Assembly: GCA_045614025.1 (NCBI GenBank)
Contig: JAZLCE010000017.1
Location: forward strand, 5,892-69,891
Reading direction: 5' to 3'
Origin: RGIG4140 sp045614025
GTDB taxonomy: Bacteria > Pseudomonadota > Alphaproteobacteria > CAAHEQ01 > UBA3637
DNA length: 64,000 nucleotides
The translations under genes and the position numbers were made by a program. Positions within the stretch are counted from its first letter, which is position 1, and the number at the start of each line of letters is the position of its first letter. Of this stretch, positions 53,471 through 61,322 are shown one piece after another. Under the pieces are notes generated by a model that searched no databases, was not told the origin of the DNA, and saw only the letters and a program-made list of their open reading frames with translations.

Positions 53471-54151
53471 TTACATGCCGGATAAAAGCATATTCATCCG
53501 ATCGGTTGCGTTTGGTGTTAAATTAGGATTTAAAAGAGCGTCTTGCAATATTTTTAAAGCTTCTTCTTTCTTGTTTGCTTTTAAAAGAAGAGCGGTTTTT
53601 AATTCGATTGCAGAGGCAAAATAAGCACTGTTTTGATTTAAAAGAGGTGTTAATAATGAAAGAAGTTCATCAATATTTCCTGATTCAACTTGATGACCAA
53701 CATAGCTGAGTAATGCAACATTTTTAAGGGCTTCAGGAGCGTTCTTTGTTTCAAAAACAGCCTTTAAAATTGTTAAAGCTTCTGTTTGGTTATTATTTGA
53801 TAAATAAATGCCAGCTTTTTTGAGCTCAGCTAAATACTTATAATCAGTTTTTGCTGTTTTAGAAAGCAAATTTAAATCATTTAAAGCAGCTTCTTTTTCG
53901 CCCTTTGCATTTAAAACTGCGGCTTTTTCAAATAAATTTGATTCGGTTAAACGAACTTGTTTATGCCAAGAAAGATACATTTCTGTTCCCGCAACACTCA
54001 CAATAACTGCAACAACACCGCCGATGAGCAAAAAACGATATTTGTTCCAAAAATTAAGTAATCTTTCTTTTTGAAGCTCTTCTTCAACTTCGCGGTCTAA
54101 AATGGCTTGTTGAATGCGCTCAATTTCATCTTGGGTTTGTTGTTTTTTCAT
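53471..54151 (-). CDS. YfgM-like membrane-anchored TPR protein
   Basis: A charged N-terminus (residues 1-35), a single transmembrane helix (about 39-60) and helical repeats facing the periplasm. The position immediately before bamB matches YfgM, which binds SecYEG and periplasmic chaperones in E. coli. 226 residues. The gap to bamB is 13 bases. Confidence 0.85.
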   Translation of the reverse strand: MKKQQTQDEIERIQQAILDREVEEELQKERLLNFWNKYRFLLIGGVVAVIVSVAGTEMYLSWHKQVRLTESNLFEKAAVLNAKGEKEAALNDLNLLSKTAKTDYKYLAELKKAGIYLSNNNQTEALTILKAVFETKNAPEALKNVALLSYVGHQVESGNIDELLSLLTPLLNQNSAYFASAIELKTALLLKANKKEEALKILQDALLNPNLTPNATDRMNMLLSGM

Positions 54152-54252
54152 CTTCTAAGTCCTTTTTATTGTTTAAATTTTTTATGGATTTTACCAAAAA
54201 ACATTTATAATTGCAATCTTTTTAATAAAGAGCTGTTTAAAAAGAAGGTAAT

Positions 54253-55038
54253 TTACTTTGTCTTTTTTTCCTTTTGAGGTAAATATTCAAAAATTGGATT
54301 GGTTAAAACACGGGGTAGGGCGGTAAGTAAGGCAATTAAAAAATGCATAATCATTGGAAATGCAATAATGCCTTTATTTCTTAAGATTCCTCTTTGAATA
54401 ATGACAGCGGCTTTTTCAGGTTGCATTAAAAAAGGCATTTTGAAAACATTTTTATCCGTGAGAGGTGTTTTAACAAACCCAGGGCAAATAACGTTTACTT
54501 TAATATTGTTTGGTTTTAATGCGCCTCTTAAAGCTTCACCCCATGCTTTAACAAAGTTTTTTGATGAAGAATAGGCAGGGCAATTCATTAATCCTCTAAA
54601 TCCGGCAATGGAGCTCATAAGCGCAATTTGACCAAACCCTTGTGTTTTAAAAAGATCAATAACGGGTAAAACTGTGTTGATAACGCCATAAATGTTTGTG
54701 TCAAAAATTTGTCGGATAGATTCTTCAGAATCTTCTTTTCCAAGAACGCCACCTGAAACGCCAGCATTTGCAATTAAAAGTTCAATCGGTTTGATTTTGT
54801 GCGCTTCTAAAACCGCGTTTTTGGAAGCTTCTTTATCGGTTGCATCAAATAAAAATAAATGAACAAAAGCTCCTTTTTCTTCGCATATTGATGTTGTTTG
54901 TTGAAGGCGTTCTTTATTTCTTCCACATAAAAAAAGCGTGATGCCTGGTTCGGCAAATTGAATGGCAATTGCCTTTCCAATGCCACTTGAAGCACCAGTG
55001 ATAAAGATTGATTTCGGTGAAGTAATAACTTTTTTCAT
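54253..55038 (-). CDS. Short-chain dehydrogenase/reductase
   Basis: A Rossmann-fold oxidoreductase: TGASSGIGKAIA for the cofactor, NAGVSG, catalytic Ser in SSIAG and YSSSK for Tyr and Lys. CGRNKERL after the second strand suggests NADP preference. The C-terminal helix (MIMHFLIALLTALPRVL) is hydrophobic and may attach to the membrane. 261 residues; substrate unknown. Confidence 0.9.
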   Translation of the reverse strand: MKKVITSPKSIFITGASSGIGKAIAIQFAEPGITLFLCGRNKERLQQTTSICEEKGAFVHLFLFDATDKEASKNAVLEAHKIKPIELLIANAGVSGGVLGKEDSEESIRQIFDTNIYGVINTVLPVIDLFKTQGFGQIALMSSIAGFRGLMNCPAYSSSKNFVKAWGEALRGALKPNNIKVNVICPGFVKTPLTDKNVFKMPFLMQPEKAAVIIQRGILRNKGIIAFPMIMHFLIALLTALPRVLTNPIFEYLPQKEKKTK

Positions 55039-55066
55039 TTTTTTTATCCTTTTTTTTAAAAAACGC

Positions 55067-55094
55067 TTGACATTGAATTATAAATAAGTATAAT
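55067..55094 (+). promoter_or_regulatory. Promoter of tRNA-Leu(CAA)
   Basis: TTGACA (55067-55072) and TATAAT (55089-55094), both perfect, with a 16-base spacer. Confidence 0.82.
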
Positions 55095-55116
55095 GAACTT
55101 GTCTAGCAAAAAAGAT

Positions 55117-55203
55117 GCCTCTATGGCGAAACTGGTAGACGCGACAGACTCAAAATCTGTTGACCGCAAGGTCATGCTGGTTCAAGTCCGGCTAGAGGTA
55201 CCA
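55117..55203 (+). tRNA. tRNA-Leu (anticodon CAA), integration target
   Basis: Acceptor GCCTCTA pairs with TAGAGGT (one wobble); the stem ACAGA/TCTGT encloses CTCAAAA, giving CAA; the long variable arm is leucine type and CCA is encoded. The 3' end and the 15 bases after it are repeated at 59441-59461, and a shorter copy is at 57739-57747. Confidence 0.96.
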
Positions 55204-55209
55204 AAAATT

Positions 55210-55237
55210 AAAACCACCCACATCGGGTGGTTTTTTT
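55210..55237 (+). terminator. Terminator of tRNA-Leu(CAA), inside cassette 1
   Basis: AAAACCACCC and GGGTGGTTTT pair and a T run follows. Confidence 0.9.
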
Positions 55238-55260
55238 ATTCCTTTTCAAACGCTTATGCC

Positions 55261-55341
55261 GGTTCGATAATAGTTCGATTGTGGAGGGCTTGTTTTGGAA
55301 GTTTATCGAACTTTTAGGAGGATATTTTGCTATAAAACAGG
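55261..55341 (+). repeat. Cassette left-end repeat, copy 1
   Basis: 81 bases aligning without gaps to 57803-57883, with about 64 identical positions by eye. It contains GTTCGAT twice and TTATCGAAC once, so GTTCGATAA and TTATCGAAC form an inverted pair 32 bases apart. These are possible recombinase arm sites. Confidence 0.75.
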
Positions 55342-55483
55342 CGCTTGTTCTGAGTGAAATTTCAGTTGAGATCCCATGATTAAAATGAGAAATATATAAA
55401 AAAATAATGAAATTAAAAAAAATACATGCTATGCTTTCTCAAAATCAAAGGCAAATTGTTTTAAATTTCGAAAGGAATTGTCC

Positions 55484-57613
55484 ATGAATAGATGTTTGTA
55501 CCATAGCAACTTTTCTACTTTTTTGCATATGCCTGATGGGGAGGTATTAGGCATACTTTGTGAAGCTTACCATGGTGTGACTCTTACCACTACAATTGAA
55601 GCTTGGAAATCAGAAATATCTATAATAAAGAATATTCTTAAAAATATTGATGATGAAAATGGACAGATTATTTTTGAATATGATATTCCTCGTCTTGGTA
55701 AACGTATCGATGTTGTATTATTAACAAAAGGGATTGTATTTTGTTTAGAATTCAAGGTTGGTGAATCTGAAATATTAGAAGTTAATATAGATCAAGTATT
55801 AGATTATGCTCTTGATTTAAAAAATTTTCATAAATATAGTAAAGATAAATTGATAGTTCCAATATTGATTGCAACTAATTACCAATACTCATCGTCAGAA
55901 ATAAAAATGTCAGTATATGACGACCGTGTCGCAAATCCTCTTGTTACTGGTGAACATAATTTATTACAATTGATTAATGATGTTATTCAAAAATATCCAG
56001 ATGAATCAACTGTTGACCTCAATTGGGTTATTAGTCCATATGCCCCAACACCTACGATAATTGAAGCAGCAAGAACTCTTTATGAAAACCATTCTGTTGG
56101 AAATATTACACGTCACGAAGCTGATAAAGTCACTACTGATCAAACCATTTCATATATTATGAGTGTTATTGAAAAAAGTAAATTAAATCAGGAAAAGAGT
56201 ATATGTTTCGTTACAGGGGTTCCTGGTGCAGGGAAGACATTAGTCGGATTAGATGTTGCAATTAAACAAACTTATCATAATGGAGACAAACCTAATAAAG
56301 AGGATGGTGCTGTTTATTTGTCAGGAAATGGACCATTAGTTGCAGTATTGACTGAAGCATTGGCACAAGACAATTTTATGAAATGTCGTTCAAGAGGAGA
56401 AAAAAAGAAACTATCAGATTCTCGTAGAGAAGTTTCTAAATCAATCCAAATGATACATCGATATAGAGATAATATGCTGGCTAAGATTGTTAATCCAGTC
56501 CAAAACGGTAAATTGGAAATTGATCCACGAAAGGCTGTTGAAAATGAAGAATCTGGGTTTGGCGAAGTTGAGCATATTGCCATTTTTGATGAGGCTCAAC
56601 GTTCTTGGACACATAAAAGACTCGCCGATTATCTTAAAAGAGGTGGAACGTATGGAAATAAACTGAAAGTTCCAAATTTTCCAATGTCTGAGGCTTCTTT
56701 TCTTATCTGGTCACTTGATCAAAGAAAAGATTGGGCAACAATAGTGTGTCTTGTTGGGGGTGGTCAAGAAATAAATACGGGAGAAGCCGGTATTTCAGAA
56801 TGGATCAAGGCTCTCAAAGAAAATTTTCCTTTATGGAAGATATATATATCTCCTAAATTGACTGATGATGAATATGCCGAAGGAAAAGTAAATGAACTTT
56901 TAAAAGATAATTTAAATGTTAAATACGAGGAAAAACTACATTTGGGAGTGTCTTTAAGATCTTTTAGAGCGGAAAAACTATCTGCATTCGTTCATGCATT
57001 GTTGTCTTTTAATAGCAATGCTTCAGTTCTTTTTGACGACATAAAATCTAGATATCCGATAGTTATTACTCGTGATATGGAAAAAGCCAAAAGATGGGTA
57101 CATGAAAAAGCAAGAGGAAATGAACGTACAGGTGTTTTGGTCTCTAAAGAGGCAGCTAGATTTAAACCACTTGGAATTCATATTTTGCCCTCAGGAGATG
57201 AAAATGCTGTTCATTGGTTCTTGGAGGATAAAGTTGACACCAGATCTTCAAATTATTTAGAAGATGCAGCTACAGAAATTCAGGTTCAAGGATTAGAATT
57301 GGACTATTCATGCGTTTTATGGGATGCAGATATGCGATACGAAAATGGTAAATGGCATTTTTATCGTTTTAATGGTAAAACCAAATGGAATGAACAGACT
57401 GGAAAAACAGAAAACAATAGAGAACTTCAAAAGTATATGTTAAATGCATATCGAGTATTGCTTACCCGAGCTAGATTAGGAATGGTAATCTGTGTCCCTC
57501 AAGGCAATTTGAATAAAACTGCTAGTGGGTTTTGGGAAGATAGTACCCGCTTACCAGAGTTTTATGATAATACGTTTAATTATTTAAAAGGGCTAGGTAT
57601 CCCAGAAATATGA
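55484..57613 (+). CDS. PD-(D/E)XK-like nuclease fused to a DUF2075 helicase
   Basis: A 709-residue protein. Residues 64-91 (FEYDIPR, RIDVVLL, FCLEFK) fit a PD-(D/E)XK nuclease core, with D76, E89 and K91. Residues 240 to the end are a DUF2075/SF1-type helicase: Walker A GVPGAGKT at 245-252, Walker B IFDEAQ at 367-372, VQGLELD and NAYRVLLTRAR as late motifs. AAAGGAA lies before the ATG at 55484. The fusion resembles proteins seen in bacterial defence loci, and sole cargo of a tRNA-flanked cassette supports that, but no activity is shown. Confidence 0.82.
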   Translation: MNRCLYHSNFSTFLHMPDGEVLGILCEAYHGVTLTTTIEAWKSEISIIKNILKNIDDENGQIIFEYDIPRLGKRIDVVLLTKGIVFCLEFKVGESEILEVNIDQVLDYALDLKNFHKYSKDKLIVPILIATNYQYSSSEIKMSVYDDRVANPLVTGEHNLLQLINDVIQKYPDESTVDLNWVISPYAPTPTIIEAARTLYENHSVGNITRHEADKVTTDQTISYIMSVIEKSKLNQEKSICFVTGVPGAGKTLVGLDVAIKQTYHNGDKPNKEDGAVYLSGNGPLVAVLTEALAQDNFMKCRSRGEKKKLSDSRREVSKSIQMIHRYRDNMLAKIVNPVQNGKLEIDPRKAVENEESGFGEVEHIAIFDEAQRSWTHKRLADYLKRGGTYGNKLKVPNFPMSEASFLIWSLDQRKDWATIVCLVGGGQEINTGEAGISEWIKALKENFPLWKIYISPKLTDDEYAEGKVNELLKDNLNVKYEEKLHLGVSLRSFRAEKLSAFVHALLSFNSNASVLFDDIKSRYPIVITRDMEKAKRWVHEKARGNERTGVLVSKEAARFKPLGIHILPSGDENAVHWFLEDKVDTRSSNYLEDAATEIQVQGLELDYSCVLWDADMRYENGKWHFYRFNGKTKWNEQTGKTENNRELQKYMLNAYRVLLTRARLGMVICVPQGNLNKTASGFWEDSTRLPEFYDNTFNYLKGLGIPEI

Positions 57614-57712
57614 TAATGTATGAAAAAAGCTTATAGTGCTATACCGAGTCTATGTTCTGAATTAAAATTTCAAAAGATCCGCTGCGCCAACTTTTTGAAA
57701 TCCTCTAAATGT

Positions 57713-57747
57713 TTGGCTCGATATTCGCTAAGTATGCTGTACCAAAA
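57713..57747 (+). repeat. Cassette right-end repeat, copy 1
   Basis: 35 bases matching 59415-59449 without gaps, roughly 26 identical by eye, sharing GCTCG, TATTC and GCTGTACCAAAA. The last nine bases are the tRNA 3'-end core. Confidence 0.7.
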
Positions 57748-57750
57748 CAT

Positions 57751-57779
57751 ACAACTCCCATCTCGGGAGTTGTTTTTTT
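57751..57779 (+). terminator. Terminator at the start of cassette 2
   Basis: ACAACTCCC and GGGAGTTGT pair with seven T residues after. It lies in the same position as the tRNA-Leu terminator in cassette 1 but has different sequence. Confidence 0.88.
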
Positions 57780-57802
57780 ATTTGTTTCCAAGAGCTTGTG
57801 TT

Positions 57803-57883
57803 GATTCGGTAATGGTTCGATTTTGTAAGTGCTATTTTGGAAGTTTATCGATCTATAGGGATGATATTTTGTTATAAAACAAG
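57803..57883 (+). repeat. Cassette left-end repeat, copy 2
   Basis: Aligns without gaps to 55261-55341; the block TTTTGGAAGTTTATCGA is identical, and GTTCGAT is kept once. Confidence 0.75.
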
Positions 57884-57941
57884 TGGATATATCAGTTTAA
57901 GTTCAACTGGTCTCAAAATTTATTTTAAATAAAATAACATA

Positions 57942-57970
57942 TTGAGTTTTATCAAATGCGTTGATATAAT
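57942..57970 (+). promoter_or_regulatory. Promoter of the cassette 2 gene
   Basis: TTGAGT (57942-57947) and TATAAT (57965-57970) with a 17-base spacer and a TG extension. Confidence 0.7.
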
Positions 57971-58002
57971 GGTCAAAATAAGACTAGAAAAGGGAGTGAA
58001 AA

Positions 58003-59418
58003 ATGAATTACATCATATTAGGATTTTGTATTGGTTATTTTATTTCAAGTGGGTTGATATATTTTTTATTCTTTAAACACTTTTTAAAGCCAGATTCTGA
58101 TATTGCAAAACGTATTGAGTGCTTTACAAATGACATAAATAAACAGAAAAGAGTTGGATTTTTTAATGTGTGGGCATTCTGCTTTTCTTCATATTACTTT
58201 TTATATGCTAGATTATCGAGGATGTGTATACTATTTTTTACGCTTCCTTGGATATTAGCTATACTTTTGATTTTTGTTGTTGATCCTGATATATCACTTT
58301 TAATTGGATTTATAATTTCGCATCTTATTGCAGGTTTTACAGCAAATCGTCTTTGTCAAAAGTATAAGAAAAATTACATTTTAAAGTACAAAGATGCTGA
58401 TCCAACAAAGCCTGTGTTATATCGTCCTGTTAGTATTAAAAGATTGATTATTATGAATTTTTTGACGTCAGGTATATATTCGATCTATTGGAGTTATAAA
58501 AACTGGCGAGCATATCAAATTGAAACAAAAGATGATGTGAGTCCTTTTTTTCGTTCATGGTTTTGTAACTTAACCATGTGCGATTTATTCTTCAAGATGA
58601 CAAGAACAATGAAGTTAAAGATAGCGTATAAAAAATATGGTTTTTTGTTTTTTATTTTGACTGCCTTAGAGGTTTTTCTGGTTCATTTTTCTAAAAAAGG
58701 TGAATTTAGTATCGAAGTGCAAGGATTGTTAGTTTTAATATCTTTGTTTTTTATGCCTATCTTAATCACTTTAATTTGTCTTGTGCCTGTACAAAAGATT
58801 ATTAATCAATATGCAAAACAATCTTTTAAATGTGATGTTGATAAAAAGTTTTATATAAGTGAAATTTTATGGTTGATATTCGTCATATCAGTTAATTTTA
58901 TTATTTTGTTTGGTAATCCATTTCTTGAAAAAGAGTTAAAACAGACAACGCAACTCTCTGTTCTTGCTACTAGTTTTTCTGGAGATGAATTGAAAAAAGT
59001 TTCCTCTTCTTTGGGATTTATTCATAGGCATGTTAATGGATACGCTGAAGTTTGTTTGAAGGAAAATTATGAAATGAAAAAGTATCCGAATGATTTTGTT
59101 AAATTGTTGAGAGATGATATATTTGAATTGCAAAAAAAATTAGAGAAAAAGGGTGTGTCATTAGATCAAGCTTTGAATGAATTAAAAGGAGTAACTCAAT
59201 TTTCTAGAATTATGTATCAATCTATTTATGCGGAGTTTAATTTGTTACAGCGTTATGAAGTAGCTAAACAGAAAAATATACCTGTTGAAGAGGTTAAATG
59301 GAATGATGAATTAGATAATCAGATGTCTTTTCAGGATGTATGTAAAATATTTGATGAAGTTGGGATTGAATTTCTTAAGAAGAATGAAAATAGATATTTT
59401 TTAAAATCAAATTATTAG
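58003..59418 (+). CDS. Uncharacterised polytopic membrane protein (cassette 2 cargo)
   Basis: 471 residues, not recognised with certainty. About six to seven hydrophobic helices fill residues 1-310, and a soluble helical domain makes up the last 150. FNVWAFCFSSYYFLYA resembles the DUF2628 start and MNFLTSGIYSIYWSYKNWRAYQ the DUF4234-like motif, suggesting two fused small-membrane modules. GGGAG precedes the ATG. Cassette position suggests an accessory, perhaps defence or stress, role; that is inference. The stop lies 22 bases before the distal core. Confidence 0.6.
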   Translation: MNYIILGFCIGYFISSGLIYFLFFKHFLKPDSDIAKRIECFTNDINKQKRVGFFNVWAFCFSSYYFLYARLSRMCILFFTLPWILAILLIFVVDPDISLLIGFIISHLIAGFTANRLCQKYKKNYILKYKDADPTKPVLYRPVSIKRLIIMNFLTSGIYSIYWSYKNWRAYQIETKDDVSPFFRSWFCNLTMCDLFFKMTRTMKLKIAYKKYGFLFFILTALEVFLVHFSKKGEFSIEVQGLLVLISLFFMPILITLICLVPVQKIINQYAKQSFKCDVDKKFYISEILWLIFVISVNFIILFGNPFLEKELKQTTQLSVLATSFSGDELKKVSSSLGFIHRHVNGYAEVCLKENYEMKKYPNDFVKLLRDDIFELQKKLEKKGVSLDQALNELKGVTQFSRIMYQSIYAEFNLLQRYEVAKQKNIPVEEVKWNDELDNQMSFQDVCKIFDEVGIEFLKKNENRYFLKSNY

Positions 59419-59449
59419 CTCGGTATTCATAAAGCCGGCTGTACCAAAA
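59415..59449 (+). repeat. Cassette right-end repeat, copy 2
   Basis: Matches 57713-57747. It overlaps the last codon and stop of the cassette 2 gene, so the right end is partly coding. Confidence 0.65.
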
Positions 59450-59450
59450 A

Positions 59451-59477
59451 TTAAAACCACCTATTTGGGTGGTTTTA
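59451..59477. terminator. Terminator beyond the distal core
   Basis: AAAACCACC and GGGTGGTTTT pair. Because the core match continues into its 5' arm, this is probably the original tRNA-Leu terminator; it also faces the convergent gene at 59481. Confidence 0.75.
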
Positions 59478-59480
59478 ATT

Positions 59481-60572
59481 TTATGCAACGTTTTCTTTAT
59501 TTTTTTTGTAAGCTAAGGCGTAATTTTTTTCCTCTTTTTTTCTGGTGTATTGTTTGCTTTTTTTAAGCAATTCATCAGGGTCTGAAATCGTGATTTTTTT
59601 ATCAACGATATCTGTTTGCGTTGGTTTTTGATATGGTTTTGCATATGAGATATTAGTTTGATTTTTAATTTCATTTTCAAATTCTGTTAATGAGCGTCCT
59701 TTTTTTGGTACTTTAACATTTTCCGCCATTTTCTCGGCATTTTGTTGAACGCCTTTCCAATTGATTTGATCTTGTTTCTTATGAAAATCAGTTAATATTT
59801 TTTGTTTTTCTTCAGGGCTTAAAGAATTTAAAAATTCATTTTGTAAAGTTTCTTGTCTGGTTAATGAATTCATTGTGAAATCATTATTTTCTTTTCGGAT
59901 TTTTTCTGCAACAGATGGCTTGAAAAATCCTTTTAATCCATCGATGCCCTTATCCACGGCAACAGCTAAAGCACCACCAACAACAGGAATGCTTGTTAAG
60001 GTTTTATCAATAAATTCGCGAATAACACCTTTTTTATCATCTTCATTCCATTGAGATTTTTTTTCTTCAAGATATTCGTTATGAATGGTTTGAAATTCGG
60101 ATTCTTGAGCATCAAATTGTTTTTTAATTTGTTGATATTTTTGATTGGAATTTAAACATTCTTCCATTAAATCCATGGCTCTTTTGCGAACAGCAATTCT
60201 TCCTTTTTCATGTTGATGTTTATATTCCCTATAATTTTTAATAGCTTTAGGAATAGAGCAAATAGCTGTTACCCCCATGATTGTTGATGGAATAACTCCC
60301 AAGGGCAATAAAGAAAAGTCGCTATAAAAAGGAGTAATCTCTAATGGAGTGCCCCAAAAACCATTACTAACAACTGAACCTAAGTTATTGTTTCCGATAA
60401 AGTTTTCAAAAAGGCCAAAGTTTAAAAGCATGCCGCTTAACCACATGCCAGCAGCAGCTGCTGCAGTGTATTTCACAGGAGTGGCGCTTCCTTTTAAGGC
60501 TGCTTTTGTTTTATCCCATATATTGGAAAAGAAGCCAGGGTCTTTTCTATAGTCTTGTTTTTTATCTTTCAT
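59481..60572 (-). CDS. Uncharacterised membrane-associated protein
   Basis: 363 residues, not recognised. Two hydrophobic segments (about 30-55 and 85-110, AAAAAGMWLSGMLLNFG and LLPLGVIPSTIMGVTAI) lie near the N-terminus, and SIPVVGGALAVAVDKGIDGLKGFF near residue 205 could be a third. The rest is highly charged helix with many Lys, Glu and Gln. GAGGAAAT precedes the ATG at 60572, rather than the longer frame from 60626. It overlaps the preceding gene by 11 bases, so they are co-translated. Confidence 0.65.
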   Translation of the reverse strand: MKDKKQDYRKDPGFFSNIWDKTKAALKGSATPVKYTAAAAAGMWLSGMLLNFGLFENFIGNNNLGSVVSNGFWGTPLEITPFYSDFSLLPLGVIPSTIMGVTAICSIPKAIKNYREYKHQHEKGRIAVRKRAMDLMEECLNSNQKYQQIKKQFDAQESEFQTIHNEYLEEKKSQWNEDDKKGVIREFIDKTLTSIPVVGGALAVAVDKGIDGLKGFFKPSVAEKIRKENNDFTMNSLTRQETLQNEFLNSLSPEEKQKILTDFHKKQDQINWKGVQQNAEKMAENVKVPKKGRSLTEFENEIKNQTNISYAKPYQKPTQTDIVDKKITISDPDELLKKSKQYTRKKEEKNYALAYKKNKENVA

Positions 60573-61179
60573 TGCTATTTCCTCTTGAAGTTTGTTGATT
60601 CTCTTGCCCTGATACGTTTTCTCCAACCCGTCTTAATATCGCATTGAGTTGAGCTCCACATTCTGCCGTTCCATATCCAATGGCAACCAAGGAACCGATT
60701 ATAGTTGGATTATTTGTGGAAACGGCTGCATATCTTGTTGCAGTTTGAAGTTTAAAACAAGCTGTTCGAATTTGACGGTTATTTTCTGTGAAGCATTCGG
60801 ATATTTCTCTATGTGTTGGTGCAAAAACAAGAGCAACGGATCCATCTTCTCTGATTTTTGGCTTGAAAAGTTTTCTGAAATTATTGGCTTTTTCTTCAGC
60901 GGTATTTCCTTTTAAATGTTGGATGATTAAGGAATAACTTTCGTGCTCACTTTCCCTTGTAAACAAATTGCCAATATGATTGGTTAAGATTGTGAAATTT
61001 TCAAGAGAAGGATCTTGTGTGAAGTTTCTTAAGTCTTCTGAATCAACTTGTGTTGCATCGACAACATTTTTCACTTCTTGAGGGATGCTTTCGGTGATAT
61101 ATTCGCGTATTATTTTTCTGATTCTTTCGCTTGAAGCTGAAATGCCATTGCGAACTGAATTGGTGAGTCTATCAAACAT
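60562..61179 (-). CDS. Uncharacterised 205-residue protein
   Basis: Not recognised. The N-terminal 60 residues look amphipathic and helical; the segment NPTIIGSLVAIGYGTAECGAQLNAILRRV near the C-terminus is moderately hydrophobic. The tail (GQENQQTSRGNSNER) is disordered. GGAGGGG precedes the ATG. First gene of a two-gene unit with the membrane-associated protein, so the two probably work together. Confidence 0.65.
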   Translation of the reverse strand: MFDRLTNSVRNGISASSERIRKIIREYITESIPQEVKNVVDATQVDSEDLRNFTQDPSLENFTILTNHIGNLFTRESEHESYSLIIQHLKGNTAEEKANNFRKLFKPKIREDGSVALVFAPTHREISECFTENNRQIRTACFKLQTATRYAAVSTNNPTIIGSLVAIGYGTAECGAQLNAILRRVGENVSGQENQQTSRGNSNER

Positions 61180-61322
61180 ATTCCCCTCCGTATTTTTGTT
61201 GCATATATCTATTATACCACATTTTTTAATTTTTTAGTGTATTTTTTTTAGCTTTTTAAAAACAACTTGATTATTTGACAAAAAAAGAGTATGATTTTAA
61301 AAAATTTTGAAAGGGTTTTTGA

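Larger units (their letters stand above)
55198..57747 (+). mobile_element. Cassette 1 at tRNA-Leu(CAA)
   Basis: Bounded by core copies GTACCAAAA at 55198-55206 and 57739-57747. In order: core, terminator (55210-55237), conserved left end (55261-55341), the nuclease-helicase gene (55484-57613) and a conserved right end (57713-57738). No integrase or transposase is encoded, so movement, if any, must be in trans. Boundaries are inferred from repeats only. Confidence 0.65.
57614..58002. other. Junction between cassettes 1 and 2
   Basis: About 390 bases without a gene. It holds the cassette 1 right end, a core copy (57739-57747), a terminator, the second left-end repeat (57803-57883) and the cassette 2 promoter. 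An inverted repeat, GCCAAC/GTTTGGC (57687-57716), lies before the right end. Confidence 0.7.
57739..59461 (+). mobile_element. Cassette 2 at tRNA-Leu(CAA)
   Basis: Bounded by core copies at 57739-57747 and 59441-59461. Same order as cassette 1: core, terminator, left-end repeat, one gene with its own promoter, right-end repeat. The distal core matches the tRNA-Leu copy for 21 bases, so it is probably the outer boundary of the whole array. Confidence 0.65.

Noticed and set aside
55204..59461. Cassette array as a CRISPR or integron
   Set aside because: No short regular repeats with spacers and no intI-like gene; the core is a tRNA 3' end, not attC.
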